This document shows positions 53,486 to 64,000 of a stretch of DNA of 64,000 nt, piece after piece. Origin of the DNA: Arion vulgaris (taxonomy: Eukaryota > Mollusca > Gastropoda > Stylommatophora > Arionidae); NCBI GenBank assembly GCA_020796225.1, contig CM036755.1, forward strand, positions 18,904,817-18,968,816, given 5' to 3'. A model generated the notes under the pieces. The model did no database searches. It worked only from the letters and a program-made list of their open reading frames with translations, and was not told the DNA's origin. A program made the position numbers and the translations under genes. The number at the start of each line of letters is the position of its first letter. Position 1 is the stretch's first letter.

Positions 53486-53780
53486 CAGGGGAAATAACTA
53501 AGAACTGTAGTTTTGTTTAGTTCTGCAAAGCACTAGATTTTAATGTCTAGTCATTTCTGGTTGTGTCTATTTTTCCACCCAAAAATAATACTCATCACCA
53601 TTTTCACATTTATTTGATGTACCATAAGATTTAAGTTGGTAATGCAATACTCACATCAGAAAATATTTGTAGTAGGAACTGGAATATCATGTCGAGACAT
53701 TTTCACTGTACTGACACACACTTAAGCCTTAAGCTAACCAAAGATGAACTGTAATGAGTAGAGTAATGAGTATGTGAAAA
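53486..53780 (+). other. Probable 3'UTR of the KIAA0513-like gene
   Basis: AT-rich sequence after the stop. No AATAAA was seen, so the poly(A) site is undetermined. Confidence 0.4.
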
Positions 53781-53784
53781 CATT

Positions 53785-54228
53785 GATTGATTGATAGAAA
53801 GGACTATCATCATTGCACTTCGGTGAGTAACAATGTGTGCTTAGATCTCTTTCTTACACAGAAAGATCACAGCGTTAGTGCACAAACTCTGTAGCTCCGA
53901 TGTAACGGTATAGCGAAGTGTCCCTGGGGTAATTTAGAACATAGTAAAAATACGTAAAAATTATATTTATTTTAAACAATTAATTTTGCCCGGGCATCAA
54001 CTTTCCAGCCTGCTCTTATCGATTTTTAACTGCTAAGGGTCCTTTACATGTTCAACTTGAACACAAGAACTACATTTTATCATCCGTCTCCAATAGAAAT
54101 AGGAACTCAGTCTGAGTCTCATCCTACAATAAGATCCGGGATCTGTGGAAAATATCTTGATGGCTTCACGAGGCAGTGAACCGAAATGAGAGACGAGCAC
54201 CTAACCTCTACGCCACAGAGAACCCTAT
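53785..54228 (-). mobile_element. SINE family C, full length
   Basis: Inverted complete copy, from CATCATTGCACTTCGGTGAG to CTCTACGCCACAGAGAACC. Confidence 0.8.
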
Positions 54229-54332
54229 CTGAAAACATACACTTGGCAAACCCAGATAGGAAAAATTTGTTAGAAATACAAACATACACTTGGCAAACCC
54301 AGATAGGAAAAATTTGTTAGAAATACAAACAA
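54229..54332. repeat. 49-bp direct duplication
   Basis: AACATACACTTGGCAAACCC plus AGATAGGAAAAATTTGTTAG occurs twice without change at the edge of the SINE. Confidence 0.92.
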
Positions 54333-54454
54333 CTGTCCTATAAGAGTCTGATAATAAGTAACTCTCCTGTAGGAGAGTCTGTAATATGGATGGCTGACAG
54401 CAAACTCAACACAAATATATGTTGAAGAGGCATGCGCAGACCCGTAAGTGGTCA

Positions 54455-55095
54455 CAAAAAAGTAACTACATGTGAAATGTGATGTCTACGTAAAGTTACC
54501 AACAGCACTAGAAAAGACAGAGTCACCGACATCAGCATAAGAAAGAAAGTTGGGAGGCTAAATCCACTGACAGTTCAGTACAGAACCTAAAAAGAGAACT
54601 TTCGTGTCTGTTAAAAAATGGCAGAAACTCAACAGCAGTCGATTCCATCTCACTGGTGCATTGAAGGCAATGAAAGTGCTGATGTCTTGGCTGAGGAGGG
54701 CAGTGCCAAAGAACAAATGTACCAACCAGTCATTTCAAGAGGTCAAAACCCTCATAGAGAGAAAATCTGCAGTAGACTGGAAGACAAACACTGGATATGA
54801 TTATGGACACGACTTCCTCAAAGACATAAGCAGAACAGACCAGGTCATTATATTTCACTTATGCACAGGACACTGCAGACTCAAAAAACACTTACATAGA
54901 TTAGGAACAAGTCAAACAGCTCTCCGCCAATGTCAACAGGCGGATCAGACACCGGAGCATGTCCTGCAAGACTGTCCTCTCTTATGTGAGCTGAGAAGCA
55001 ATATGTAGTCACACCCAGTCGAACTGAAAACTAAGCTTTTGGGAAACCTGAAGCTGACTGCCCAGTTTGTGGTCCACAGTAAACTAAGCACATGT
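54455..55095 (+). mobile_element. LINE fragments: polymerase tail piece and RNase H
   Basis: 54455-54560 repeats the KVTNNTRKD-coding piece of 52245-52340. From 54640 the frame reads IPSHWCIEGNESADVLAEEG (RNase H), shifts near 54740, then WKTNTGYDYGHDFL, IIFHLCTGHCRLKKHLHRLG and PEHVLQDCPLLCELR. Confidence 0.75.
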
Positions 55096-55239
55096 CCAGA
55101 GATCACAGAATGGAGTTGGTAATATATATTATTATTTTGGTAACCTTGGGGCCATGTTTCCCGCTTGTTCATATACCACCTCTAACATACTTATTCATCT
55201 CATCATATTTTATGCTTATACTTTACTGCAGTAGTTTCT

Positions 55240-55495
55240 GCATGAACTCTCTTCTTAGCCGAGTGGTCCGGGTTCAATTCTACAGTGGGTGTGAAATATT
55301 TTTCCTACCATGCTGGCTCTCAGGTCGACCCAGCCTCAATTGGGTACCAGGAAAAGCACCGGGATATAAAATGATCCAGCATGATGTTGGCCACATAACC
55401 CATCGTGTGCAGATGGTCATTGAAAAATACAGGCCTTACACCGTATTACTCTATATACTCGTATCTTGAGGTATGAAAAGGGTTAAAGAAGAAGT
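55240..55495 (+). mobile_element. SINE family E
   Basis: B-box GGTTCAATTCTA at 55269; CCCAGCCTCAATTGGGTACC; end CTTGAGGTATGAAAAGGGTT. Confidence 0.75.
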
Positions 55496-55609
55496 TTTCG
55501 CTGCTTCTTTGAAAATCCCTTTCATCAGTCTTTCATCGCCAAAGAAACACATATATATTTGTTCATTTCTTGTTAAATAATGTAGCGTTAATTTTCTTTC
55601 TTCTCCTTC

Positions 55610-55965
55610 TGCTGCGTTCTCACTAGATTGGGATTTTTGATTCTCTAATAAAGGCCATCATTTGCCTCAGCTGTCAGCTACGCCATACAGTTTGTCTTGG
55701 ATGCTGGTGTAGGTGGGCCACCTCTTTCTGCTCAGGTCTGCATACTGGGGGCAGTTCTGTAGGATACGCTCTGTCGTCATATTCGCCAAGCCACAGGGGT
55801 ACAGGCTGTTGGTGCCTATCTTGAATCTAGTGTACAGGTTCTGTTGTGACCTGTCCGGAGGCAAAGTATGACAGTCTGGTCCCTTCTGGACAGTTGGTAA
55901 TATCCATCGTTCTTGTTGTGTTTTTGGTGTTCTTTATCTCACTTTGCTTTACAGTGCCCTCAGGC
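55610..55965 (-). mobile_element. LINE post-RNase H fragment
   Basis: Minus strand: PDRSQQNLYTRFKIGTN, YPCGLANMTTERILQNCPQY, ADLSRKRWPTYTSIQDKLYG then stop. The paralogue at 50340-50755 has the same end. Confidence 0.75.
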
Positions 55966-56154
55966 AATGGTTTTTGCTTCTTCATAGCTGACCAGGTTGT
56001 ACGTTAATTTAAATTAATTCAACAAATCATTTCATAATTTGAATTTGTTAATTTGTTTGTCGTTTAATTTGTGTTAAAATTGCTTTATGTAATCCTGTTT
56101 TTTTACTTATTTCGCCGTCACAGCCGATTTAAAAACGCTAAAATTATATTTGTT

Positions 56155-56335
56155 GTATCATTGAAGAAGGCGGACCTCAGAGATAACAGAGGCGACGAAA
56201 GACACTGTTTATGAAGCGCACATAAAAATGTGTTCTAGAGAATCTCTTATTTTATCTTGTGAGGCAAATCAGGATTGGAGGGGGAAAGAAAGCAAATTGA
56301 AGAAAGTTGTATCAATTATATTTGTTGTATGATTG
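56155..56335 (+). mobile_element. LINE 3' tail fragment
   Basis: GGACCTCAGAGATAACAGAG through GAGGCAAATCAGGATTGGAG, as at 30130-30240. Sequence 55966-56154 is AT-rich without features. Confidence 0.55.
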
Positions 56336-56462
56336 AAGTTGTATCAATTATATTTGTTGTATGATTGAAGAAAAGTTGTATCAATTATATGTGTTGTGTG
56401 ATTGAAGAAATGTTGTACCAATTATATTTTTGTATGATTGAAGAAAAGTGTATAAATTATAT
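56305..56462. repeat. ~35-bp tandem repeat, about 4-5 copies
   Basis: Units of AAGTTGTATCAATTATATTT plus GTTGTATGATTGAAG, starting in the end of the LINE tail. Confidence 0.88.
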
Positions 56463-56659
56463 CTGTTTATATCAGCCAGTTAGTTTTGCATTATAATCCT
56501 GTGGTCAGATCAAGTATCATCACCACCTTGAAATCTGACTGCAATAGATCTGCAACGTTAAGATTAGTCACCACATCTCTGGAGGTTTTGACAATATTTA
56601 ATTGACTACTCTGTGATCCCTTTCAATATTTATTTTTTCCATCCCTACTTTTGTATTTT

Positions 56660-56872
56660 TTTTTAACACTCCATATCGACCACTCTTTGTGACCAGAACC
56701 TAAGAGCGATTGTACGTTGTGCCAGTTATGCACATACAAGTAGGTCAGCACTTCTGATTTCTGCGCCACTTTTTATTTACTAGGGTAGCTTCCCTAGACC
56801 CCTACCTCAGTCGTCTTTTACGACATGCATTGTAGGTCACAGTGTTACTTGCAGGCCCCAGCAACACACAGG
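56660..56872 (-). mobile_element. SINE family A
   Basis: From AACACTCCATATCGACCACT to CAGGCCCCAGCAACACACAG; the tail has decayed to T-rich. Confidence 0.7.
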
Positions 56873-56944
56873 CATGTATGTGTTCTAGAATATTTTCTCT
56901 CAATTCTTCTGTATATCTGGAACACAAGAACTTTTCTTTAACTT

Positions 56945-59715
56945 CTATCTGCGTAGGGGTCTCTATGACAAAGTAGTTAAACTTCTATCTGCGTAGGGAT
57001 CTCTATGACAAAGTAGTTAAACTTCTATCTGTGTAGGGGTCTCTGACAAAGTAGTTAAACTTCTATCTGCGTAGTGGTCTCTGACAAAGTAGTTAAACTT
57101 CTATCTGTGTAGGGGTCTCTATGACAAAGTAGTTAAACTTCTATCTGCGTAGTGGTCTCTATGACAAAGTAGTTAAACTTCTATCTGTGTAGGGGTCTCT
57201 ATGACAAAGTAGTTAAACTTCTATCTACGTAGGGATCTCTATGACAAAGTAGTTAAACTTCTATCTGCGTAGGGATCTATGACAAAGTAGTTAAACTTCT
57301 ATCTGCGTAGGGATCTCTGACAAAGTAGTTAAACTTCTATCTGCGTAGGGGTCTCTATGACAAAGTAGTTAAACTTCTATCTGCGTAGGGGTCTCTGACA
57401 AAGTAGTTAAACTTCTATCTGCATAGTGGTCTCTGACAAAGTAGTTAAACTTCTATCTGTGTAGGGATCTCTATGACAAAGTAGTTAAACTTCTATCTGC
57501 GTAGTGGTCTCTATGACAAAGTAGTTAAACTTCTATCTGTGTAGGGGTCTCTATGACAAAGTAGTTAAACTTCTATCTACGTAGGGATCTCTATGACAAA
57601 GTAGTTAAACTTCTATCTGCGTAGGGATCTATGACAAAGTAGTTAAACTTCTATCTGCGTAGGGATCTCTGACAAAGTAGTTAAACTTCTATCTGCGTAG
57701 GGGTCTCTATGACAAAGTAGTTAAACTTCTATCTGCGTAGGGGTCTCTATGACAAAGTAGTTAAACTTCTATCTGTGTAGGGGTCTCTATGACAAAGTAG
57801 TTAAACTTCTATCTGTGTAGGGGTCTCTATGACAAAGTAGTTAAACTTCTATCTGTGTAGGGGTCTCTGACAAAGTAGTTAAACTTCTATCTGCGTAGTG
57901 GTCTCTGACAAAGTAGTTAAACTTCTATCTGTGTAGGGATCTCTATGACAAAGTAGTTAAACTTCTATCTGCGTAGTGGTCTCTATGACAAAGTAGTTAA
58001 ACTTCTATCTGTGTAGGGGTCTCTATGACAAAGTAGTTAAACTTCTATATACGTAGGGATCTCTATGACAAAGTAGTTAAACTTCTATCTGCGTAGGGAT
58101 CTATGACAAAGTAGTTAAACTTCTATCTGCGTAGGGATCTCTGACAAAGTATTTAAACTTCTATCTGCATAGTGGTCTCTGACAAAGTAGTTAAACTTCT
58201 ATCTGCATAGTGGTCTCTGACAAAGTAGTTAAACTTCTATCTGCATAGTGGTCTCTGACAAAGTAGTTAAACTTCTATCTGTGTAGGGGTCTCTATGACA
58301 AAGTAGTTAAACTTCTATCTGCGTAGTGGTCTCTATGACAAAGTAGTTAAACTTCTATCTGTGTAGGGGTCTCTGACAAAGTAGTTAAACTTCTATCTGC
58401 ATAGTGGTCTCTGACAAAGTAGTTAAACTTCTATCTGCATAGTGGTCTCTGACAAAGTAGTTAAACTTCTATCTGCATAGTGGTCTCTGACAAAGTAGTT
58501 AAACTTCTATCTGTGTAGGGGTCTCTATGACAAAGTAGTTAAACTTCTATCTGCGTAGTGGTCTCTATGACAAAGTAGTTAAACTTCTATCTGTGTAGGG
58601 GTCTCTATGACAAAGTAGTTAAACTTCTATCTACGTAGGGATCTCTATGACAAAGTAGTTAAACTTCTATCTGCGTAGGGATCTATGACAAAGTAGTTAA
58701 ACTTCTATCTGTGTAGGGGTCTCTATGACAAAGTAGTTAAACTTCTATCTGCGTAGGGGTCTCTATGACAAAGTAGTTAAACTTCTATCTGTGTAGGGGT
58801 CTCTGACAAAGTAGTTAAACTTCTATCTGCGTAGTGGTCTCTGACAAAGTAGTTAAACTTCTATCTGTGTAGGGATCTCTATGACAAAGTAGTTAAACTT
58901 CTATCTGCGTAGTGGTCTCTATGACAAAGTAGTTAAACTTATATCTGTGTAGGGGTCTCTATGACAAAGTAGTTAAACTTCTATCTACGTAGGGATCTCT
59001 ATGACAAAGTAGTTAAACTTCTATCTGCGTAGGGATCTATGACAAAGTAGTTAAACTTCTATCTGCGTAGGGATCTCTGACAAAGTAGTTAAACTTCTAT
59101 CTGCGTAGGGATCTCTATGACAAAGTAGTTAAACTTCTATCTGCGTAGGGGTCTCTACAACAAAGTAGTTAAACTTCTATCTGCGTAGGGGTCTCTATGA
59201 CAAAGTAGTTAAACTTCTATCTACGTAGGGATCTCTATGACAAAGTAGTTAAACTTCTATCTGCATAGGGATCTCTATGACAAAGTAGTTAAACTTCTAT
59301 CTGCGAAGGGATCTCTATGACAAAGTAGTTAAACTTCTATCTGCGTAGTGGTCTCTGACAAAGTAGTTAAACTTCTATCTGTGTAGGGGTCTCTATGACA
59401 AAGTAGTTAAACTTCTATCTGCGTAGGGGTCTCTATGACAAAGTAGTTAAACTTCTATCTGTGTAGGGGTCTCTATGGCAAAGTAGTTAAACTTCTATCT
59501 GCGTAGGGGTCTCTATGACAAAGTAGTTAAACTTCTATCTGTGTAGGGGTCTCTATGACAAAGTAGTTAAACTTCTATCTGCGTAGTGGTCTCTATGACA
59601 AAGTAGTTAAACTTCTATCTGCATAGGGATCTCTATGACAAAGTAGTTAAACTTCTATCTGCGTAGGGGTCTCTATGACAAAGTAGTTAAACTTCTTTCT
59701 GTGTAGTGGTCTATT
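56945..59715. repeat. 40-bp satellite-like array (36/38/40-bp units), about 70 copies
   Basis: The unit TAAACTTCTATCTGCGTAGG plus GGTCTCTATGACAAAGTAGT has a 36-bp form lacking TATG and a 38-bp form lacking one CT. Variant strings repeat in the same order, for example GTGTAGGGG, CTACGTAGGGA, GCGTAGGGATCTATG from about 57185, 57540, 58000, 58600 and 58960, indicating higher-order duplication. The GGGGTCTCTATGACAAAGTAG part resembles the head of SINE family B, and a real family-B copy starts just to the right. Confidence 0.95.
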
Positions 59716-59734
59716 TGGTGAAGTGGTTCTTCTT

Positions 59735-59815
59735 CTGCGTTCGTCCACTATGAATTCGGGCGTAAGCCATTATGCCTGGTATGGCGCTTCTGACTGATTT
59801 TTACTAAGTGTCCCT
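59735..59815 (-). mobile_element. LINE 3' terminus, inverted
   Basis: TTCTTCTGCGTTCGTCCACTATGAATTCGG-type sequence (first 19 bases TTCTTCTGCGTTCGTCCAC) mirrors 11085-11165, between the big array and the SINE. Confidence 0.6.
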
Positions 59816-60055
59816 CGCCATGTGGTGAAGTGGTTAAAGATGTTTGCTGGTCAATCTAAAGGTTGTGGGTTTGAATCCAGACTGAATCACATGTGACATT
59901 TTTTTCACAAGATCCTTCGGATTGTTGCTGGAGCTACAGTGTTCATACTGTGTGCAACACTGTCAACATATGGCATGGCATCTCTGCCGACAGGAACGAG
60001 CCATATGGGAAACCCGATGCAATGAAGTCAATCCTTCACCTTTAGAGCCTTTTCT
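59816..60055 (+). mobile_element. SINE family B
   Basis: tRNA-like TGGTGAAGTGGTTAAAGATG, B-box GTTTGAATCC at about 59868, end CAATGAAGTCAATCCTTCAC. Confidence 0.75.
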
Positions 60056-60235
60056 TTTTTTCTCGATCCAGAAGCACTTGAGCTTTTCACCTCTTCGGCT
60101 CAGTGCCATGGACATCGTAACCCTTCAGTTCGGTGCCACGAACACCATAAATCTGGAGAACATGTGGCTTTTCTGCCAGCCAGCGAAATTGAACCGCACT
60201 CACAGGGGGCTTGTCATCCGTCGTCCAACGCGCTT
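60056..60235 (-). mobile_element. SINE family D
   Basis: Inverted copy of 13113-13283, including GAACATGTGGCTTTTCTGCC and B-box CGGTTCAATTTCG. It abuts the 3' end of a family-B SINE. Confidence 0.7.
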
Positions 60236-60399
60236 CAAACATCAAATATGCTGGGCAGGCAACTCTTTTTTCTTCTATTTACTTGTTTACATCGCAAGCA
60301 TCAAATGTTGGGAGTTTAGCTTGGATAAGGGGGAAGTTCTTGGGTCTCTTGTCGACCTACTGTTGCATGAGGAGATTAAAATAGAGGTTGAATCAACAG

Positions 60400-60590
60400 T
60401 GTGATTTAGGAAGTTTGGAATTACACTTTGTACAAGGAGAGCTGGTTGCTTGAGGGGCAGAGAGAGGAGTGTGTTTAACCAGCGAGCCACAGGAACCATC
60501 AGTACGCATACCCTTTGACATCTGTTGGAGGAAACTGAGCACCTGTGGATCTGCCCGGAGTGCTGTGATGTCAGTTCATTAACCAATAAC
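60400..60590 (+). mobile_element. LINE post-RNase H fragment, degenerate
   Basis: HLLEETEHLWICPECCDVS-like reading, cf. LLEILQRRSEHLWTCPKCNED at 7090-7150. Confidence 0.5.
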
Positions 60591-60955
60591 TATCTACTTG
60601 TTAAGTGTCCATGTTTGTGCCCCACGATATGATGAAGAATAATAGTAGTAGATGACTAATTCCTAACCCAGATGGTAAAATTGCAAAATTTATATGTTCG
60701 TTGTTCCTGCCACTTCCCCCCACCCCACCCTTCTAATGAGCAGATACCTATTTATGTCCCTCACCTATTTATAGTAACCAATCAGCATCAAGTTATTGTA
60801 TCTGTTGTCTACACTAATAACTGTCAATCTCATTGACGATCTGGCTGACGATCTGATTGACGATCTGACTGAACAAGCGTTGTATCTAGTTTAGTCACTT
60901 ATTAAAAAAATGATGTTACACAAACAGTGACTTGTTTGAAGGTTTGTTTTTACTA
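60591..60955. other. Intergenic spacer
   Basis: Four GACGATCTG-type 15-bp repeats at 60832-60872; otherwise nothing recognised. Confidence 0.35.
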
Positions 60956-60959
60956 GTAT

Positions 60960-61160
60960 ATTTATCTTTCTCCGATTCTCTAATCCAGTTTTGCCTTACA
61001 GCATCAGGATAAGAAGGGATTTCTAGAATGGGTTTTGTGTGCGCTTCTATAATCCTGTTTTGCCTCACAATGTCAGGATAAGAAATTTCTAGAATGGGCT
61101 TTTGTGAGAGCTTCATAGACAGTGTCTTCGTCGCCTCTGTTATCTCTGAGGTCCATCATA
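60960..61160 (-). mobile_element. LINE 3' tail, partly duplicated
   Basis: The segment CAGGATAAGAAGGGATTTCT / CAGGATAAGAAATTTCTAGA occurs twice (61005 and 61070). The rest matches the inverted tail of 56155-56335. Confidence 0.55.
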
Positions 61161-61189
61161 TTTATCACCAGCAATATTGATAACTATCA

Positions 61190-61262
61190 AGTCATTACAT
61201 CATGTTCAATCACAGTCAACTACATCAGGCTCAATCACAGTCAATTACATCATTTTCATTAA
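61190..61262. repeat. ~26-bp tandem repeat, 3 copies
   Basis: Units of ACATCATGTTCAATCACAGT plus CAACT. Confidence 0.8.
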
Positions 61263-61283
61263 CCTTCAACACATCAGACTAAT

Positions 61284-61544
61284 TGAATCTTCTCCGAACG
61301 CTCCATATCGACCACTTGTTAACTCCTCTTTTTTTATTTGAATAAGATCTGAGTCTAAGAGCGATTTTACATTGTGCCAGTTGTGCGCCTACAAGTAGGC
61401 CAGAACATCTTATTTCTGCAACACTTTTTATTTACAAGGGTAGCTTCCCTAGGCACCTACCTCATTCGTTTCTTATGACATGCCTTGTAGGTCACAGTGT
61501 TACTATTCTTTACTCCCCTTGAGAGCCCTTGCAACACATAGGCA
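61284..61544 (-). mobile_element. SINE family A
   Basis: From GAATCTTCTCCGAACGCTCC to CCCTTGAGAGCCCTTGCAAC; nearly full length. Confidence 0.75.
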
Positions 61545-61765
61545 AGACTAACTGAGTGACCTACAACCCATACATGCAACTACCCCTAGCTTAGGCTGAC
61601 TAATGTCCATCTCAGTGCAGTTTTCGTGACAAAGTTTGTCTCAATGAGTATCACATGTCAGCACCCATTTCCAGCATCTCTTTTGGATGATGATGCTCAT
61701 ACTCTCTTGTTGACACTGTGTAAGTAGTTCTTGGTTAAAGATAGTATTTGGCCAGAATACTACTA
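61545..61765. other. Unannotated spacer
   Basis: No feature recognised. Confidence 0.3.
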
Positions 61766-61769
61766 CTTC

Positions 61770-61960
61770 TAATTTCCCATAGACCTTAGGGTATGAAGTC
61801 TATTCACATTTATAGACCCTAGTATACAGGAGGTAGGAGGGCCAATTCCTTTCATCATGTGTGAAACTTCAAGTGTGGGATTGAACCAGCAACCCTCTTG
61901 TATCCAAGTTGATAGATCAACGCTTATATATTACCCTATGCCTCCCACCAGAATACTACT
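61770..61960 (-). mobile_element. Possible SINE family F
   Basis: GGTATGAAGTCTATTCACAT, TATACAGGAGGTAGGAGGGC and GTGTGGGATTGAACCAGC pair with 41490-41600. A tRNA-like TGATAGATCAACGC and B-box GGTTCAATCCC read on the minus strand. Confidence 0.5.
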
Positions 61961-62139
61961 ACGCCAGATAAACATTATTTTACTTGTATTGTTCACTAAA
62001 CATTCAATGAAAACTTATGTAATTTCATCCAAGTTTTTTAATAATAACTATTCTTGATATAACAAGCAGAAATGATATAACATACAAGAATATACAGGAT
62101 CAAATGCAAGTTATAATCTTTCCATTCAACACTTTCCCC

Positions 62140-62480
62140 AACAGATTGAGACTGGATCTTTTAATCATCATCAAATAGCTTGTCCTGAGCAGAACTTTGC
62201 CACCCCAACAGTCCTCCTGAATTTTTCTCTCTCTCAGGCCAGATGTCCTGCCTCTGCAGCCATCATGTTCAGACCATCAGTTACATTCTGAATCCATCTT
62301 CTCCGTGCTCTTCCTCTTTCTCTTTGCCGGTATGTCTCCTTCCATGATGATCTTCTCCAGCTCTTCATGTCTTTTTACATGTTCAAAATACCTCAAGTTT
62401 TTCTTTCTTATTTGTAGCATTAGCTAGTTTTCTTTGATGTTGAGTTCTTTTTGGATAGATCTATTTGTTCTCTTCTCTGT
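62140..62480 (-). mobile_element. LINE reverse-transcriptase tail
   Basis: Minus strand: QIRKKNLRYFEHVKRHEELE, then KIIMEGDIPAKRKR, a shift, RRWIQNVTDGLNMMAAEAG. Ends with CATCATCAAATAGC-type 3' sequence. Positions 61961-62139 hold no feature. Confidence 0.75.
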
Positions 62481-62779
62481 CCATGATATACAAATCTTTT
62501 AAACAAGCAATAAATAGGAAATGGTGATGGGTGGGTATGCTCTGCGGAAGACATCGACGAGTTTCACTATGGTGGAACCCACAAGGGAAATAGAAAAGTG
62601 GGTAGCCATAAACAGACTTGGAGACTGAGCCGTTTGAGGAGCTTATATGCCGGCTTATTCTGCAGACATCAAGAAAATGATTAGAGATAGGAAAAAAGTG
62701 AAGGACAACACTCAGATCCTATGTTCCATGACAAGTTTAGAGAAATAAGAAGAATGATGCTCATCCATCACAGGTTATG

Positions 62780-62955
62780 ATGACCACCATTTTTCATCCA
62801 AGAGAATATAGTTGCATTATGTTTGTTCGTGTATGCGTAGATGACTAGTGAACCCTGAGCGAGCTTGAAATGTTTTTTTACAATGTGGGCAAGGAATATT
62901 TGCACTTGTGGGAAGTTTAACTGCCTTTCTAGTCTGACGTTTCAATTCAAAGAAG
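62780..62955 (-). mobile_element. LINE C-terminus with a C2H2 zinc finger
   Basis: Minus strand: RQTRKAVKLPTSANIPCPHC, continuing KKTFQARSGFTSHLRIHEQ and a stop. The C-x2-C-x12-H-x3-H spacing is a complete C2H2 finger at a protein end. Short C-terminal C2H2 fingers of this CPHC...SHLR.H type occur in some invertebrate non-LTR elements (recalled). A host gene's last exon is less likely because no other exon fits nearby. Confidence 0.55.
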
Positions 62956-62964
62956 AAGAATAGA

Positions 62965-63112
62965 TTGATTAATACAACCATCTCTCTCTTCTTGTGTTCC
63001 CCATTGACAATACATCTATAAACCTTGCTCTATGAATAACCATGTATGCTCTGATCTCTTTCTTGCACAGGAAGATCTCAGCGACAGTGCATGAACTCTG
63101 TAGCCCTGTCAT
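62965..63112 (-). mobile_element. SINE family C, 3' part
   Basis: Diverged inverted copy with AATAACCATGTATGCTCTGA and AGGAAGATCTCAGCGACAGT. Confidence 0.6.
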
Positions 63113-63165
63113 GGGTCCCACACATGGGATAAACCCAGTACAATAAAGTCAATCCTTCACTGTTT
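63113..63165 (+). mobile_element. SINE family B, 3' fragment
   Basis: GGGATAAACCCAGTACAATA and AAGTCAATCCTTCACTG. Confidence 0.5.
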
Positions 63166-63334
63166 AGACTAAATTTCACAACACAAATGTAGGTAGTTCT
63201 AAAAAGCACAAAAACATACTAAAAAATAACAAGGCTTTATCAAGAAGGATAAAAGACACCATAAGCTGCAACAAAACTGTCCTAAATAGATACAATAACC
63301 AGGAAAAATACTACAGCCTTTAACATTAAACAAG

Positions 63335-63610
63335 TAACCCTTTTTCATACCTTGAGGTATATTGGGTAATAGTGTTAGGTCTGTTTTTTCATTGACCGTC
63401 GACATATGATGGGTGATATGGTCAGCATCACGCCGGCCGCATCGCCTTTACATCCCAGTACTCCCAGTCTTCCCTGGTACCCAACTGAGGCCAGGTCGGG
63501 GCTGAGAGCCATTACGATAGGAAAACAATTCTACGCCCACTGTAGAATTGAACCTGAACCATTAGCCTAAGACGTGAGTTCACTAACAACTACACCACTG
63601 CAGTATCTTC
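63335..63610 (-). mobile_element. SINE family E, full length
   Basis: Inverted copy from CCCTTTTTCATACCTTGAGG to the head GTAGTTGTTAGTGAACTCAC, with B-box GGTTCAATTC near 63545. Confidence 0.75.
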
Positions 63611-63724
63611 TTTAACAAAAAAACATTTGGTATATTAGTCTTGTTCAACAGGACAACATATGTCTGCTCTTTGGATCAAATGGCGCTAAAGATGTGACGA
63701 ACCACACCAATGCTAAGGCTGCAT

Positions 63725-63810
63725 GAATCAGATTTCCACATGAATGAGATTTATTATGGGGAAATCTGGTATACCAGTTTAAGCGGTGATAGCGAGTGAA
63801 AGAGGATCAA
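63725..63810 (+). mobile_element. LINE 3' end fragment
   Basis: AATCTGGTATACCAGTTTAAGCGG-type sequence (core CAGTTTAAGCGGTGATAGCG) matches 27768-27800. The remainder to 64000 is unannotated AT-rich DNA. Confidence 0.5.
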
Positions 63811-64000
63811 ATTACACAGAGCGGTAATTACTCTGAAACAAACACAAAGCCCCATCCAAGCTTTAATAAATAAACAAAATTTTTAAAAAATGTTGTTGCT
63901 GCCTGTAATACTGTTTTTTAGGGTGGTGTAAAACAGGAGGGACATAAGCCTTAGGAATGTAATGGCCGCCGCATGGCTAGTGGACTCACAGCGAAACTGT

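Noticed and set aside
59922..60404. 160-codon ORF
   Set aside because: Runs through the 3' end of SINE B and the whole of an inverted SINE D; chance frame.

Overview
The window is eukaryotic, repeat-saturated DNA, most likely from a mollusc and probably a gastropod (inference; no taxon marker was identified). Signs of this are short exons split by long introns with GT/GC-AG borders, at least five families of tRNA-derived or GAA-tailed SINEs, many 5'-truncated non-LTR retrotransposon tails (reverse transcriptase C-termini and RNase H domains), several cut-and-paste transposon remnants, and more than twenty unrelated minisatellites. Most long open frames are translations of tandem arrays whose unit length is a multiple of three. 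They are not genes.

Two host genes can be supported, both on the + strand. (1) Positions 120-602 hold a complete 160-residue ORF for a small membrane protein with two C-terminal hydrophobic segments. It is CD225/dispanin-like at best, and lies just downstream of a 3' splice site at 97. (2) A gene of eight coding exons (22995-53485) joins in phase into a 654-residue protein whose last ~210 residues match the conserved part of vertebrate KIAA0513. Exon ends are 22995-24361, 36354-36402, 42253-42297, 43752-43896, 47600-47744, 48482-48550, 50902-50996 and 53436-53485. The second intron start is GC rather than GT. Its introns hold most of the window's minisatellites, a hAT element with a perfect 8-bp target duplication, a TTAA-flanked MITE and many LINE/SINE fragments.

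Layout: 1-0.6 kb small membrane-protein gene; 0.6-21.6 kb intergenic repeats (39-bp, 30-bp, 56-bp, 45-bp, 39/44-bp, 50-bp and 30-bp arrays; LINE and SINE debris; a mariner-like MITE at 15.9-16.7 kb; an unexplained 1.4-kb stretch at 17.1-18.5 kb); 21.6-53.5 kb KIAA0513-like gene; 53.5-64 kb intergenic repeats, dominated by a 2.8-kb array at 56.9-59.7 kb that resembles a multiplied SINE head. No CRISPR array, rRNA gene, convincing tRNA gene or operon is present. The nearest thing to a system is the history of the repeats: arrays appear to start from splice sites, SINE ends and retrotransposon motifs, and are later broken by new insertions.
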